Shown one piece after another: positions 10,620 to 20,296 of a stretch of 64,000 bases of DNA (within the stretch, counting starts at the first letter, position 1; every line of letters starts with the position of its first letter). Both the position numbers and the translations under genes were made by a program. Location: positions 106,694,067-106,758,066 of the forward strand of contig OY998177.1 of assembly GCA_963921935.1 (NCBI GenBank), written 5' to 3'. Below the pieces are notes generated by a model. The model did not search any database, was not told the origin of the DNA, and worked only from the letters and a program-made list of their open reading frames with translations. The stretch is from Galeruca laticollis (taxonomy: Eukaryota; Arthropoda; Insecta; Coleoptera; Chrysomelidae).

Positions 10620-11560
10620 TTTGAAGTTCAGAACTTATTGCTTACATGTTAAACAATAAACACCACTTTTGCAAACTTTACAGCGAAACACTATTTTTCT
10701 TCAGTAAATGAATTCTCAAACTCGCAATAACTTCCGTTTCCATCACCTCATGCTTTGAAGGTTTTATTGAACTTCTCACACTTGGGGGGTCTTAAGAGCT
10801 TACAATGTTTTGTTTGTAACAAGGATTCAATTTCTTTAAAGTCACGATCCGCCATTACTACAGCAGTGTCAGGTAAACAATTTTAATAACCACACTCTTG
10901 CATTAATGTTGTATCAGTAATGCGTCCACCATAGCCTGTTGATACAAAATTTACAAATCCATCAGGGGTACACGATATAAGATATTTGACTATGTTACAT
11001 TTTTTGTATTGTGACCAAGTCAATGCTGCACAGGATTAGTAGGCTTCTGAATTGGTATTTCAAAACAATCCATAATAGATTGCACATTATTATATTTTGC
11101 TCGATATGGAATAGGCAAATGCTTTTTTATTTGACTCTCTGAAGGTCAAAATATTAATGTTTTCATATAATGTTCAAGTTTATAATTGTCAGTTTTGAAT
11201 ATTTTTGAAACTCCATTTACTGATAATGAAAATTGATCTGCTAATCTTGTAAACGAATCATTTAATTTGATTTTCATTGAGCATATTCTAACATGTTCTT
11301 TATTCAAATTATTTTTACAAAGTAAGTTTATTAGAATGTCATACCACACTTTAGGAACACCAATATATATCTTCGGATATTTTTCATATCTTCTACCTTT
11401 AAAAATTTATTTTTCATTGATGAGGTCGTTACTTCTTTTGTAATAATCAGATCTAAAGTATCCAATTTAACAGTATTCTGAGATGTTAACCGACAACTAA
11501 CAGTAACACTTTTGACCTCTAGGGTACTTGCCGATATACTGCCGATATACATTTAAATAT
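10620..11560 (-). pseudogene. ISL2EU/PIF-like DDE transposase
   Basis: Read on the minus strand in several frames: an HTH region (MKIKLNDSFTRLADQFSLSV, then NGVSKIF), SIMDCFEIPIQKPTNP with the first catalytic Asp, VVMADRDFKEIESLL with the second, and HEVMETEVIASLRIH near the Glu. This is the DDE_Tnp_4 layout of ISL2EU/PIF-Harbinger relatives. Many stops and frameshifts. Convergent with the YqaJ gene and about 200 bp from it, as expected for one two-gene transposon. Terminal inverted repeats were not located. Confidence 0.7.
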
Positions 11561-11639
11561 TGTTATAAATATTCAAGGGGCCCAGGTTTGAAAGAGCATT
11601 TTTGATATTTTCTTAATTACTGAATATATTAGTTATTGC

Positions 11640-12168
11640 ATTATTATTATTATTTGTTTTTGTTTTGTTTCTGCAGCATCGATTGCTAAGATCATTAGCT
11701 GCTTGTATTGTTCTTAATTTTCAAATTTTTTGTTGTAATTCCATATCCCTAATATAAGTTAGCACGTTCACAAAATGTTCTTTTTCTCCCAGTATTTGTA
11801 ATTTGATAGATCTTATGAATAGTTCTTTTTATGAAAAGATTTGGACAAATGAAAAGATGTAATTCTCCACAATATACGCATCTAGGTTTAGGACATACAG
11901 TCAATATATGTGAGTGCGTCAGGTTAGTGTGGCCTATTCTTAAGCGACATAAAATAACTTGTTCGCTTCTAGAGAGGAATTTAGGGTATACAAATTTTGA
12001 AATATCTGGCTTTATTGACTGCATGTGTCCATTATATTGGGACCATCGCTGCTTCCATTTTTCTATCATAATACTTTTAATGTGACATTTTACGTCGTTT
12101 AAGGGTGTAGGAATTTCATCATCAATGGGTGAGTTTGCTGCTAATTTTGCAGCTATATCTGCCATTTC
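11640..12168 (-). pseudogene. 3' end of an RNase H-bearing LINE ORF2
   Basis: Opens at an AAT tract with NEMADIAAKLAA, the end of a LINE RNase H domain, then IRIGHTNLTHSHIL-like text (RLRIGHTNLTHSHIL) and a cysteine knuckle (CPKPRCVYCGELH). Frame open to 11749. The 3' untranslated part ends in another short ATT tract at about 11640. The upstream RT and most of RNase H are missing; the R4-like element A abuts it. Confidence 0.7.
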
Positions 12169-12195
12169 ATTATTATTATTATTATTATTATTATT
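12169..12195. repeat. (ATT)9 microsatellite at the 3' end of LINE A
   Basis: Nine ATT units mark the junction of element A (its 3' end on the minus strand) with the LINE fragment beyond. R4/Dong-type elements are known to target TAA repeats. Confidence 0.85.
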
Positions 12196-14610
12196 CCAAT
12201 TTTTCTCCCATTTCGGGGGAGTATTTTATAGTGGGATCTCTTGATCAATCACTACAAAAGCTGACTTTAAAATTGATTTTCGGGTAAGTTCAAGGTTTTT
12301 CGAACGATTCTACATGTTTCAAGTATGACTGATTTTTGCATGTTCGTGAAAATGTTTTTTTTTATCGATATTAATTTTTTTCAGGTACTCAGTGAAATTT
12401 TTCGACACCATTCCAGTTACTGTAATGACAAGGGGTATAATGGAGATTTTTGAAAGTGGATGTGTGGATTTGTACTCTTCGGATAATTCATAATATTTAT
12501 TTAACTTCTCACTTTCTGTTTTTTCCAAATTGTGGTCACTGGGGTGGGCTATATCGACGAAGAATCCTACTTTTTCCAATTTGTCAACAAGGACAATGTC
12601 TGGTCTGTTATTGGCTATGTATTTGTCAGTCTGTATAGGGGTGTCCCAGTATAGTAGGTATACATTATTTTCCAGAACGGGGAATGGGGTATACTTGAAG
12701 TATTTTTCGGATTTATCCTTCAACTTGCACGCGATTGCTTGGTGCTAGTGTCGTGCAACCTGCCATCATGTGTTCGATGGTTTCCGATTGTTTTTGGCAC
12801 ATTCTGCATAAATCGCTATCTAGCCTTATTCCATGTATCGTTTTAATATGATTTCGTGTTGCTATTACACGATCTTGTATCGCTACCATGAATCCCTCTG
12901 TTTCACCAAACAAGTATCCTTTTTGGAGCCATTCTGTAGACACTTCCATGGAAGCATTGTTTAACAGGTTAGGATACTTACCATGAAGCGGTTTACTGAG
13001 CCATGGGTTTTTTAAATCAGACAGTTCATGATATGCGCCCCTTGGTTCGTGTAATTGTTTAATTGGTGAATATTTGTCTAACAGCCTGACCACTCTATGT
13101 ATTTCGGAGGTTTCTTCTCTTTCCTCAAAATATTTCTGTAGCTTCATTATCTGTCTCTGGCATAACAGTTTAAGATCAAGTAGTCCCCTCCCACCAGACC
13201 TTCTTGGCAAATACAGCCGCTCAGTACATGCTCTCGGGTGATGAATTAGATGCTTGGACATTTGTACTCTAATTCCACGATTCATTGCCTCTAGTTCGGT
13301 TTCTGACCATCCAATCACTCCAAAAGAGTATACAATCATTGGTATTGCCCACGTGTTTACAGCTTTAATTTTGTTTTTGGCAGTGAGTTCAGTTCGCAGA
13401 ATTTTTTATACTCTATGACTTAGTGCTTCATTGAGTCTATCTTTGGTGTATTTACGTTTTACTACCAGCTGCTGTTGGTATCCCAGGTATTTGTAGGTTT
13501 CGTTGTCAAGGTATCTAATGGTGTCTTGCTCTATGTTTTCATATTCCGAGGATTTTTCCCTGTGTGCTATCAGTTTGGCACATTTTTCTAATCCGAAGGT
13601 CATATTTATATCTTTACTAACTGTATCCGTGATGGCTATTAACCTATCTAGATCGGTCTCCATCGATGCATACAGTTTCAAGTCGTCTACGTAAAACAGG
13701 TGGGTGATGTCTACTTACTTAAAGTTCTTGAAAGAGGGTTCATACTGGTGATGAACCATAAGGGACTCAACGAATCTCCCTGAAAAATTCCACTACCTAT
13801 TCGAATTTCCTCGGTGTCTGCTTGCGTTCCTTTTGAACTAATGTGTAATGTGGTTCTCCAGTCGGCCATACATGATTTTAAGAACAAGATTATATTTTTG
13901 TCAATCCCATAGATCTCAAGGACCTCTATCAACCAGATATGTGGTACAGAATCGAATGCTTTTTGATTATCGATCCATGCAACTGCTATGTTACGTGATC
14001 GATATTTGGCATCTTGAGTTAGCACGGAGTCGATAATAATTTGTTCCTTACAACCTTGCGTTTCTTTTCTGCACCCTTTTTGTTCTTCTGTTAGAATTTT
14101 TCGATCATGTAGGTGTTTATCTATTTTGATGGCAATTATCGATGTTATAAGTTTATATAAGGTCGAGAGACACGAAATCGGTCGGTAGTTCTTTGGCTCT
14201 TTTGTTTGGTTAGATTTCGGTAGCATGTAAGTAATTCCCTTAATTAAGTACTCTGGTAATATTTCTTTCTTTTTAATTATTCTATTTATTTGAAGGGCAA
14301 GTTGCTTCCATACTCTCAAGCTTTTCCACCAATAGTTATGTATGTGATCTACACCTGCCGCCTTCCAGTTTTGAGCTTTCATAATTGCTGTTTTCTCATC
14401 TTCTTCGGTTACTTCAATTTGGGTCATTGGTTCAATATTTTGGTAATATTGTCGCTCTCTCTTCAGCCAAGGAGCCGTTCTATTGTGCACCCCCTTTGCG
14501 CGCCAAATATTAGCCCAGAAATTTGTGAGGTCTTTTTTGCTTGGCAGCATACCGACCTTTCTTCTCACTTGATCAAGTGGTGTTTCTTTTCTGGGATGAC
14601 AGGTTGTACC
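12196..14610 (-). pseudogene. R4/Dong-like LINE, element A (RT, zinc knuckle, restriction-like endonuclease)
   Basis: Minus strand, 5'-truncated at about 14610. Order: pre-RT region (KVGMLPSKKDLTNFWANIW), RT blocks NYRPISCLS, GCRKETQGCKEQ, VAWIDNQKAFDSVPH, FQGDSLSPLWF, a Cys-His knuckle (CRMCQ...HMMAGC), and a restriction-like nuclease with NRPDIVLVD and FFVDIAHP. The C-terminus continues after a frameshift in an A-run near 12355 (QKSVILETCRIVRK, stop at about 12270). A frame break near 13690-13711 removes the catalytic YADD block. It inserts by target-primed reverse transcription. The RLE plus central RT layout fits the R2/R4 group, and the AAT junction favours R4/Dong. Confidence 0.8.
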
Positions 14611-14797
14611 AGGTCGTCTCAGAGTCTATTGCTTGAATTGAGGAAAGATCGCACAATATTACATGTTTTCTGAATGACAGACTTTTGTATGTTTGTATGG
14701 GTATTTGGGTGAAGACCTAGTTGTTTAAGGTGTGAGTTAAAGGCGTGTGGGGTGATGCCTGTGGTTGGAAAGATGAACGGTTTAATATTATTATTAT
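14611..14797 (-). pseudogene. 3' terminal scrap of another R4-like LINE (element D)
   Basis: Reads FPTTGITPHAFNSHLKQLGL and QKSVIQKTCNIVRSFLN, the same C-terminal block that closes elements A, B and C. It is sandwiched between element A and an (ATT)4 tract at 14785-14797, so it belongs to a separate insertion. Confidence 0.65.
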
Positions 14798-16570
14798 TAT
14801 GACTTAAGCGACTCACTTTCTCGGCCGTAGCCGAAAAACATTCACCGACCCCTCGCGCGCGCCATTGGGGTTTGGCTCTGTGGGAGCTCGAGCCAAACGG
14901 GTTAGAGTTTTCTAAGTTGGATTAGATGGTAATAGGTTAGGGCCCGAGCCCATCGCTGGTAGGGCTCGGCACGGTTAATGGAGATGAAGTTCATCATGTC
15001 CCATTAGTCCGGTGGATGTTTCGATGGTCTATCCTTCGTCGTTCAAAAATTTTCTGGTGATATGACATGTCTGGAGAATCACCGTCTTCTGGATTATTTT
15101 TGCGAGGCCTTTAGGTAGGTTGAATTGCTACAAATATTTCAAGAACCTCTTCGTCACCACGCCTGTAGCCGATATTATGACTGGGATTGTTCTCACTTCT
15201 TCTAATCTCCATACGTGTTTAAGTTCGATAGCCAAGTTTTGGTATTTATTTCTCTTTTCAATCTCCGTTTTCTGCAGGTTGCTGGTTAGGGGGTATCCTA
15301 TATCAATAATGGTGGCCTTCTTATCTTTCTTTTTGATCACCAGGATATCAGGGCGGTTGTGATCTAAAGTCCTATCGGAGTGGATTGGTCTATCCCAGTA
15401 CAGCACTGTTTCTTCGCTTTCTAAAACAGCTTGAGGTACATATGTATAGAAGGGTGGTGGGTTAGTAACAAGTCCTAAGTCAAGCGCTAATTCTCTGTGG
15501 ATGATCTTCGCCACTTCGTTGTGTCTTCCCAGATACATTCCCGTAGCCAATGCAGGGCAGCCCCCAGTGACATGTTCGATAGTTTCTCCCACTGCTTTAC
15601 ACTTTCTGCAGACATCGTTAACGTCGGGGACTTTAAGAATGTATTTCTCATAATTTCTAGTTCGGGTGATGCTATCCTGAATGGCTGCCATAAATCCCTC
15701 GGTCTCTGGGTGTAACGTTCCTTCCTTCAGCCATAGAAGCGAGGTTTCCTTATCAATCTCTGGGTTGTTTAACGCATTGAGATACTTTCCGTGGAGCACC
15801 TTGTCTTGCCATGCTGTTTGGATATCCTCGTTCGTTAGGATCGTTATAGCATGTTGTCGATCTTTGAGGTTAAGCGGTGTATATCTATTGTCACTCTCCA
15901 CTATTTTCCCAATGAGAGGCCTGTTCGAGTTATAGAAGTAGAGTCGCATGTTCTTCTCTTGGGCTCGGCACATTCTTTTGACGCTGCTTAATCCCCTGCC
16001 CCCTTGCGTTCTAGACATATATAGTCTTTCATCTGCGCTCTTTGGGTGAAGCATTCGAAACTTTGTAAGTGTAGTCCTCGTCATTCTGTCTAGGTCTTCC
16101 AGGTCTGTATCTGAATACTTTAGTATTCCAAATGAATACGCCAGACTAGGGACAGCATATGTGTTGATGGCTGTAATCATATTCCTAGAGTTGAGTTTAG
16201 TATTCAGGAGCTTATTTAAGCGCTGTTTGTATTTTTCTCAAAACTCCTTCTTTAGTTGTGTGTGGTCTATCCTTCTATTCTGCAAAATGCCGAGGTACTT
16301 GTACGTTTCTTCTGGACGAATTTGCGCAAAATAACGTGTATTTTCTAGCTGCTGTGTTAATTTTCCTTTTGTGACATGTATTTCGGCACATTTCTCCAGC
16401 CCAAATTCCATTTTAATATCGTCGCTGAATGTTTTAACCCATCAAGGACGGATTTAATTAAGTTTAGAATTTTGCAATAGTATATTTTCAAACTGTATTT
16501 TCAGAACGAAACAAATAGATTTGCTCAAAGAAATATAGTGAAATTTTTCTTACTTTCTTCAAAAATTAGT

Positions 16571-16586
16571 GTTGCCATATGGCAAC
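16571..16586. repeat. Palindrome P1 of piggyBac 1 (transposase 3' side)
   Basis: GTTGCCATATGGCAAC, a perfect 16-base palindrome 133 bp inside the left end. Possible transposase binding site. Confidence 0.75.
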
Positions 16587-16647
16587 GCGAGTAACTTACA
16601 CTTCCCATGCTTCATTGAAAAAAAAATTTTATTGATTGAAAAAAAAA

Positions 16648-18614
16648 CTACATTCGTGTATGGTATTCAACATTGCACGACAAACAAACTCCTACATTAC
16701 ATTTGATGCATTTTGTGCGCATAATAGATTTGCAATTGTCGCCATTGCATCTTATTTTTTTTTCTACTGGTGTGAGGAGGTGCCCTATATTATCATATCG
16801 CACATCATCGCCAACACGGCTGAAAGATCTGCTCGATTTACTAGCAGATGGTCTACCTTTTCCTTTCGGTGGATTCTTGTACTTGTTGAGGTACGTTTTG
16901 ACAATTTCTCAACGAAAGTCTAGTTGAGTTATTTTGTTGCCAGACTGTTTGTACAGGACCCAGGCATTTTGAATTGCGGCATCAAGTAGCCATGTGAAAA
17001 GACACTACCACCATTTTTTTCCACGTAGACTAATCCTATAGCGTGCAATATTTTCATCCATCAGATCCGTGCCACCCATAGATGCATTATATTTGGAAAT
17101 CAAGTTCGGTCTTTTTACTTGAACAATTTTTTTCTCCTTCGCTGAATATCGTTGGACACTAGCAAGTGGGGCTACCCCATATTTGGTCGAAGCTGCTGAA
17201 ACTACATTATTGTCAGTCCAACGCGTTAGTAAAATTCCGTTGGTTCTATCCAAACAAGAATCGAAGTCACCACGTTGTTTCTTACTCATATCCTTTTTGG
17301 ATAGTAACGGGCAATTTTTAGGGATTCGGTTATCGCGAATGGTTCCTGTGGATGAGAAACCTCTTGATTTCAGATGACTAAGAAGGTGAAAGCTTGTAAA
17401 TAAATTGTCTATGAATAGGTTGTATCGATGTTTTTTCTTTTCTTCTGGTAACTCATCCAAAAGCATCAGCAATGGAGCAGTAGATTTTCCAAACACAGTT
17501 TGGTATTCTGTGTTCACGCGCCTATCTTTGCCTTGATAGAAGGAAAAATTCACAAGATATCCGTATTTGTTGTTCAGCGACCATATCTTGTATCCAAATC
17601 TGATTGGTTTGCCACGGATAAATTACTTGCATGAGTGCTTTCCAAAGTATTTGACCATACACTCATCGTAATTCAAATCTTCTTCTGGAACAAAATAATT
17701 CAGAAATTTTTGCCGTAGTAGATCACTTAGAGGTCGCAGTTTATAGAATTTGTCATTTGGATCTAGTGCATTATTATCTGCGCAGTGTAGATACCGCCAA
17801 ATTGTTAAAAATCGGTCTCTCCTCATTGAATCCTTCACTAGTTGGTTACCAAGATCTGCATCAGTACTCCAGTAATGTTTTTTTCCAGGTAATTGACAAT
17901 ATCCCGATAAAATCAGAATAGCAATAAAACATTTCATTTCATTCAAAGTAATTTGAGGACATGGCAAGTTTTTAAATTGTGCGTACTTGTTTGATTCTTC
18001 TACCAGTAAAGAAAGTACGTCTTAGTCTATGAATAACTCGAACATTTCTGTTGGGGTTAAAGTTTTAAAACTTTCATAATCCGAACGAAAATAATTTTCT
18101 GAACTTTCTACCAGATCGCCTTTGATCCATTCAATGTCCTCATAAGTAACTTTTTCTACATCTTCCGTATCTGGTTCAACTAATGCATCATCTTCACCAT
18201 GTAAAACAAGTTGAGCTGGAGCATTCAATTGATTCCGAGATAAATTATCAACGAGTCCGCCTTCATCTTCCTCACCGGAATCCTCATCTGTCATCGCACC
18301 CTCATTCGGAGGCACAATATAAATTTGGTCGACATCTAAATCATCATTATACGCAATCTGAAGAGCTTCTTCGAAAGTCAGCCCACCGCTAGAAAAAAAA
18401 AGCAAAATGTAAAAAGGTAGTCCACAGAAAGGACTCGTGTTGCCACATGGCAACATCGAGTTCCAAAGCTTCACGATCTCAAAGGTTTTTGCAAACTCCC
18501 GTTATTCTGCCGCCTCTACGTTGATAATATATTCCCAAAGCTGTTGTAACGAATTTATTTTCGAAAGCTGTAACAATTAATTTTTATTTATACTTACGTA
18601 AACTTGATATCCAT
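16648..18614 (-). pseudogene. piggyBac transposase (DDE_Tnp_1_7) with Cys-rich C-terminus
   Basis: Exon 1 is 18598-18614 (MDIKFT, donor GTAAGT); the acceptor TTTCTAG gives exon 2 from 18388 (GGLTFEEALQ). An acidic N-terminus is followed by the catalytic domain: NYDECMVKYFG (first Asp), LFIDNLFTSFHLL (second) and MGGTDLMD (third). The C-terminus is a cysteine-rich finger (RCNGDNCKS, KCIKCNVGVCLSC). Exon 2 stays in one frame from 18388 to 16648 with four internal stops (about 18019, 17634, 17002 and 16922) and no frameshift seen. It catalyses TTAA-specific cut and paste. All three catalytic Asp codons are intact, so inactivation came through point mutations. Confidence 0.9.
18439..18454. repeat. 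Palindrome P2 of piggyBac 1 (transposase 5' side, inner)
   Basis: GTTGCCACATGGCAAC lies in the transposase intron, 376 bp from the right end. The arms are identical to P1 and P3; only the centre differs. Confidence 0.75.
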
Positions 18615-18798
18615 TTTTGAGAAGTCTTCTTGATATTCCCTAACAAAATCGTGTTTTTATATCAACGGAGTGAACAGGCAAACACTACACACGGTTCTGT
18701 CAACTGACACTGCAACAAACTATTGCCGTGTATACCGCCATCTATGTTTTAAATGAAAAATCTGATGAATTTTAAGCAACAGAAAACTGTTAATTTCT

Positions 18799-18814
18799 GT
18801 TGCCGTGTGGCAAC
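18799..18814. repeat. Palindrome P3 of piggyBac 1 (transposase 5' side, outer)
   Basis: GTTGCCGTGTGGCAAC is 16 bp from the right terminus, almost adjoining the terminal repeat. Confidence 0.75.
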
Positions 18815-19670
18815 ACCAGTCCTTGATGGGTTAACATTAGCCACTAGTGATTCCAATTGTCTTGGATTCTCAGCGTACAGCTTGATGTCATCCATAAACA
18901 GCAAATGGCTGAGCCTCGAATTTGGTTGCATGGGATCTATTCGGAAACCGTAGGTGGTGTCATTCAGTATTGCAGAAAGCGGATTGATAGCGAGGCAAAA
19001 CCATAATGGACTCAGCGAATCGCCCTGGTATATCCCTCTTCTAATCTTGATGTTCGAAATAGTGCTTCCTCCTGTTCTCGTCTGAGGTTCCCATGTCGTC
19101 ATTGCATATGTTAGTAACCGGATGATGGCGGGGCTAACTTTGTAGATCTCTAGAACTTTTACCAGCCAGTCATGAGGTACCGGGTCGAATGCCTTTTTGT
19201 AGTCTATGTAGGCCATGCCAATGTTTCGACGTTTCATTTCAGCTTGCTTGATTGTTACCGCATCTATAGTTAATTGCTCCTTGCATCCAAGTGATCTCTT
19301 TACGTATCCCCGCTGATCTGGGCCAATTATATTGTTTATCTCACAATGTTCGTTGATTCGCCTATGTATTAATGACGTGAGAAGTTTGTTGATCACAGAC
19401 AAGCAGGTGAGTGGTCTGTAGTTTTTCGGGTCTTCCAGGTCTCCTTTTTTGGGTAGAAGGTAAGTTACTCCTTGACACAGAAATTCGGGAAATCTTGTTG
19501 GATCTTCAGGAATTTTGTTGAATGCTTTGGCAAAATGTGGAAATAGGGCTGGGAATGATTTCAACCAAAAGTTCTGTATGTTGTTCGGACCAGGCGCTTT
19601 TCAACTTAAAGTGTTCTTTATGCACTCTTCGACATCTGTAGGGGTAATATCACTATCTGGCATATCGGGC

Positions 19671-19699
19671 ATTATTATTATTATTATTATTATTATTAT
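19671..19699. repeat. (ATT)n microsatellite between LINE B and LINE C remnant
   Basis: An uninterrupted ATT tract of about nine units. It separates the 5' end of element B from the 3' end of an earlier R4-like element, consistent with insertion into an existing TAA repeat. Confidence 0.85.
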
Positions 19700-19907
19700 A
19701 AAAATTCACAGGGTTTTTGTTCCCTGGATTTCTTCATTATACGGGCGGGCCAAGTATAAACGAGCCCTATTGTGCTCTAAGAAACGAGCGGACTATATAT
19801 TGCATGTGTGCAAAATGACGCTTTTTCGTATTTGATTGTGTGTATTTTCGGGTATATCGAGTTCTGTCAGATGTTCTGTGAATTTTTTGTGGGTGATACC
19901 AGTAGCA
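19700..19907 (-). pseudogene. 3' terminal scrap of an R4-like LINE (element C)
   Basis: Minus strand carries GITHKKFTEHLTEL and SVILHTCNIVRSFL, the C-terminal block of this family, then a short 3' untranslated part ending in the ATT tract. It is cut at about 19907 by the plus-strand I-type LINE. Confidence 0.65.
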
Positions 19908-20294
19908 GACTCCCCGACAACAACAGCAAGTACTCATAATACAGAAAATCATGGAAATAGTCGCAGCATAACACAGTCATAATTCAATGGCCAGAAGAAA
20001 CGAAAAGCCTCATCCCCCATTACAGGAGTCGATGTTTCACCTATGTATCCATTCAGATTCGGACCTGATAAACCAATTACGCACCCCACCTGAAACAATC
20101 CTAAGGATTCCGATACTCAAGAAGATCTAGCAGAAAAAGTCCTAGTAGCAATCCAAAAGGTCCTCAGCTCAATAAACTCAGTCGAAGAACTTTCCTCAAT
20201 AGATGTTAAATATATTAGAAAAATTGCATTTTCTAGTAATGAAGAACCTGGACAAGAGACTATTATGATTGACGATGAATTTGAAGAATACTAA
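19908..20294 (+). pseudogene. ORF1 (gag-like) C-terminal remnant of the I-type LINE
   Basis: Low-complexity polar text (KKRKASSPITGVDVSPMYPF) followed by an acidic tail (EETIMIDDEFEEY-like) and TAA at 20292-20294. No zinc knuckle is visible in what remains. Stops and a frameshift near 20085. ORF2 begins right after. Confidence 0.55.
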
Positions 20295-20296
20295 TA

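Larger units (their letters stand above)
16438..18830 (-). mobile_element. piggyBac-like transposon 1 (2393 bp)
   Basis: TTAA lies on each side (16434-16437 and 18831-18834). The ends are CCCATCAAGGAC and its inverse, a 12-bp terminal repeat starting with CCC as in piggyBac. It carries one transposase gene on the minus strand and three 16-bp palindromes. It is inserted in the RT of LINE element B, so it is younger than that insertion. Confidence 0.93.
14798..19672 (-). mobile_element. R4/Dong-like LINE, element B, split by piggyBac
   Basis: Runs on the minus strand from the (AAT)n at 19671-19699 to the (AAT)n at 14785-14797. The body is interrupted by a piggyBac element at 16438-18830. A GC-rich 3' untranslated region of about 300 bp (14800-15120) includes AGCCCTACCAGCGATGGGCT, which folds on itself. 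Both ends lie in AAT repeats, as in Dong. Confidence 0.75.
15128..19672 (-). pseudogene. ORF of LINE element B
   Basis: N-terminal RT half at 18835-19672: KAPGPNNIQNFW, PKNYRPLTCLS, GCKEQLTIDAV, MAYIDYKKAFDPVPHDW, YQGDSLSPLWF, LLFMDDIKLYA (an MDD variant of the YADD box). After the piggyBac insertion it resumes at 16433 (KMEFGLEKCAE, EETYKYLGILQ) and, after a stop near 16240, continues as 15128-16180 with GGRGLSSVKRMC, a knuckle CRKCKAVGETIEHVTGGC and the RLE motif HNRPDILV...IIDIGYP. A stop after RFLKYL precedes the final QKTVILQTCHI block. The RT core is better preserved than in element A. Confidence 0.8.

Noticed and set aside
16636..16927. Plus-strand ORFs over the piggyBac 3' part
   Set aside because: Shadows of the Cys-rich C-terminus that reads on the minus strand.
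19671..19699. ATT tract as an internal expansion within one LINE ORF
   Set aside because: The text upstream is the C-terminal block of the family, not an N-terminus, so two elements meet here.
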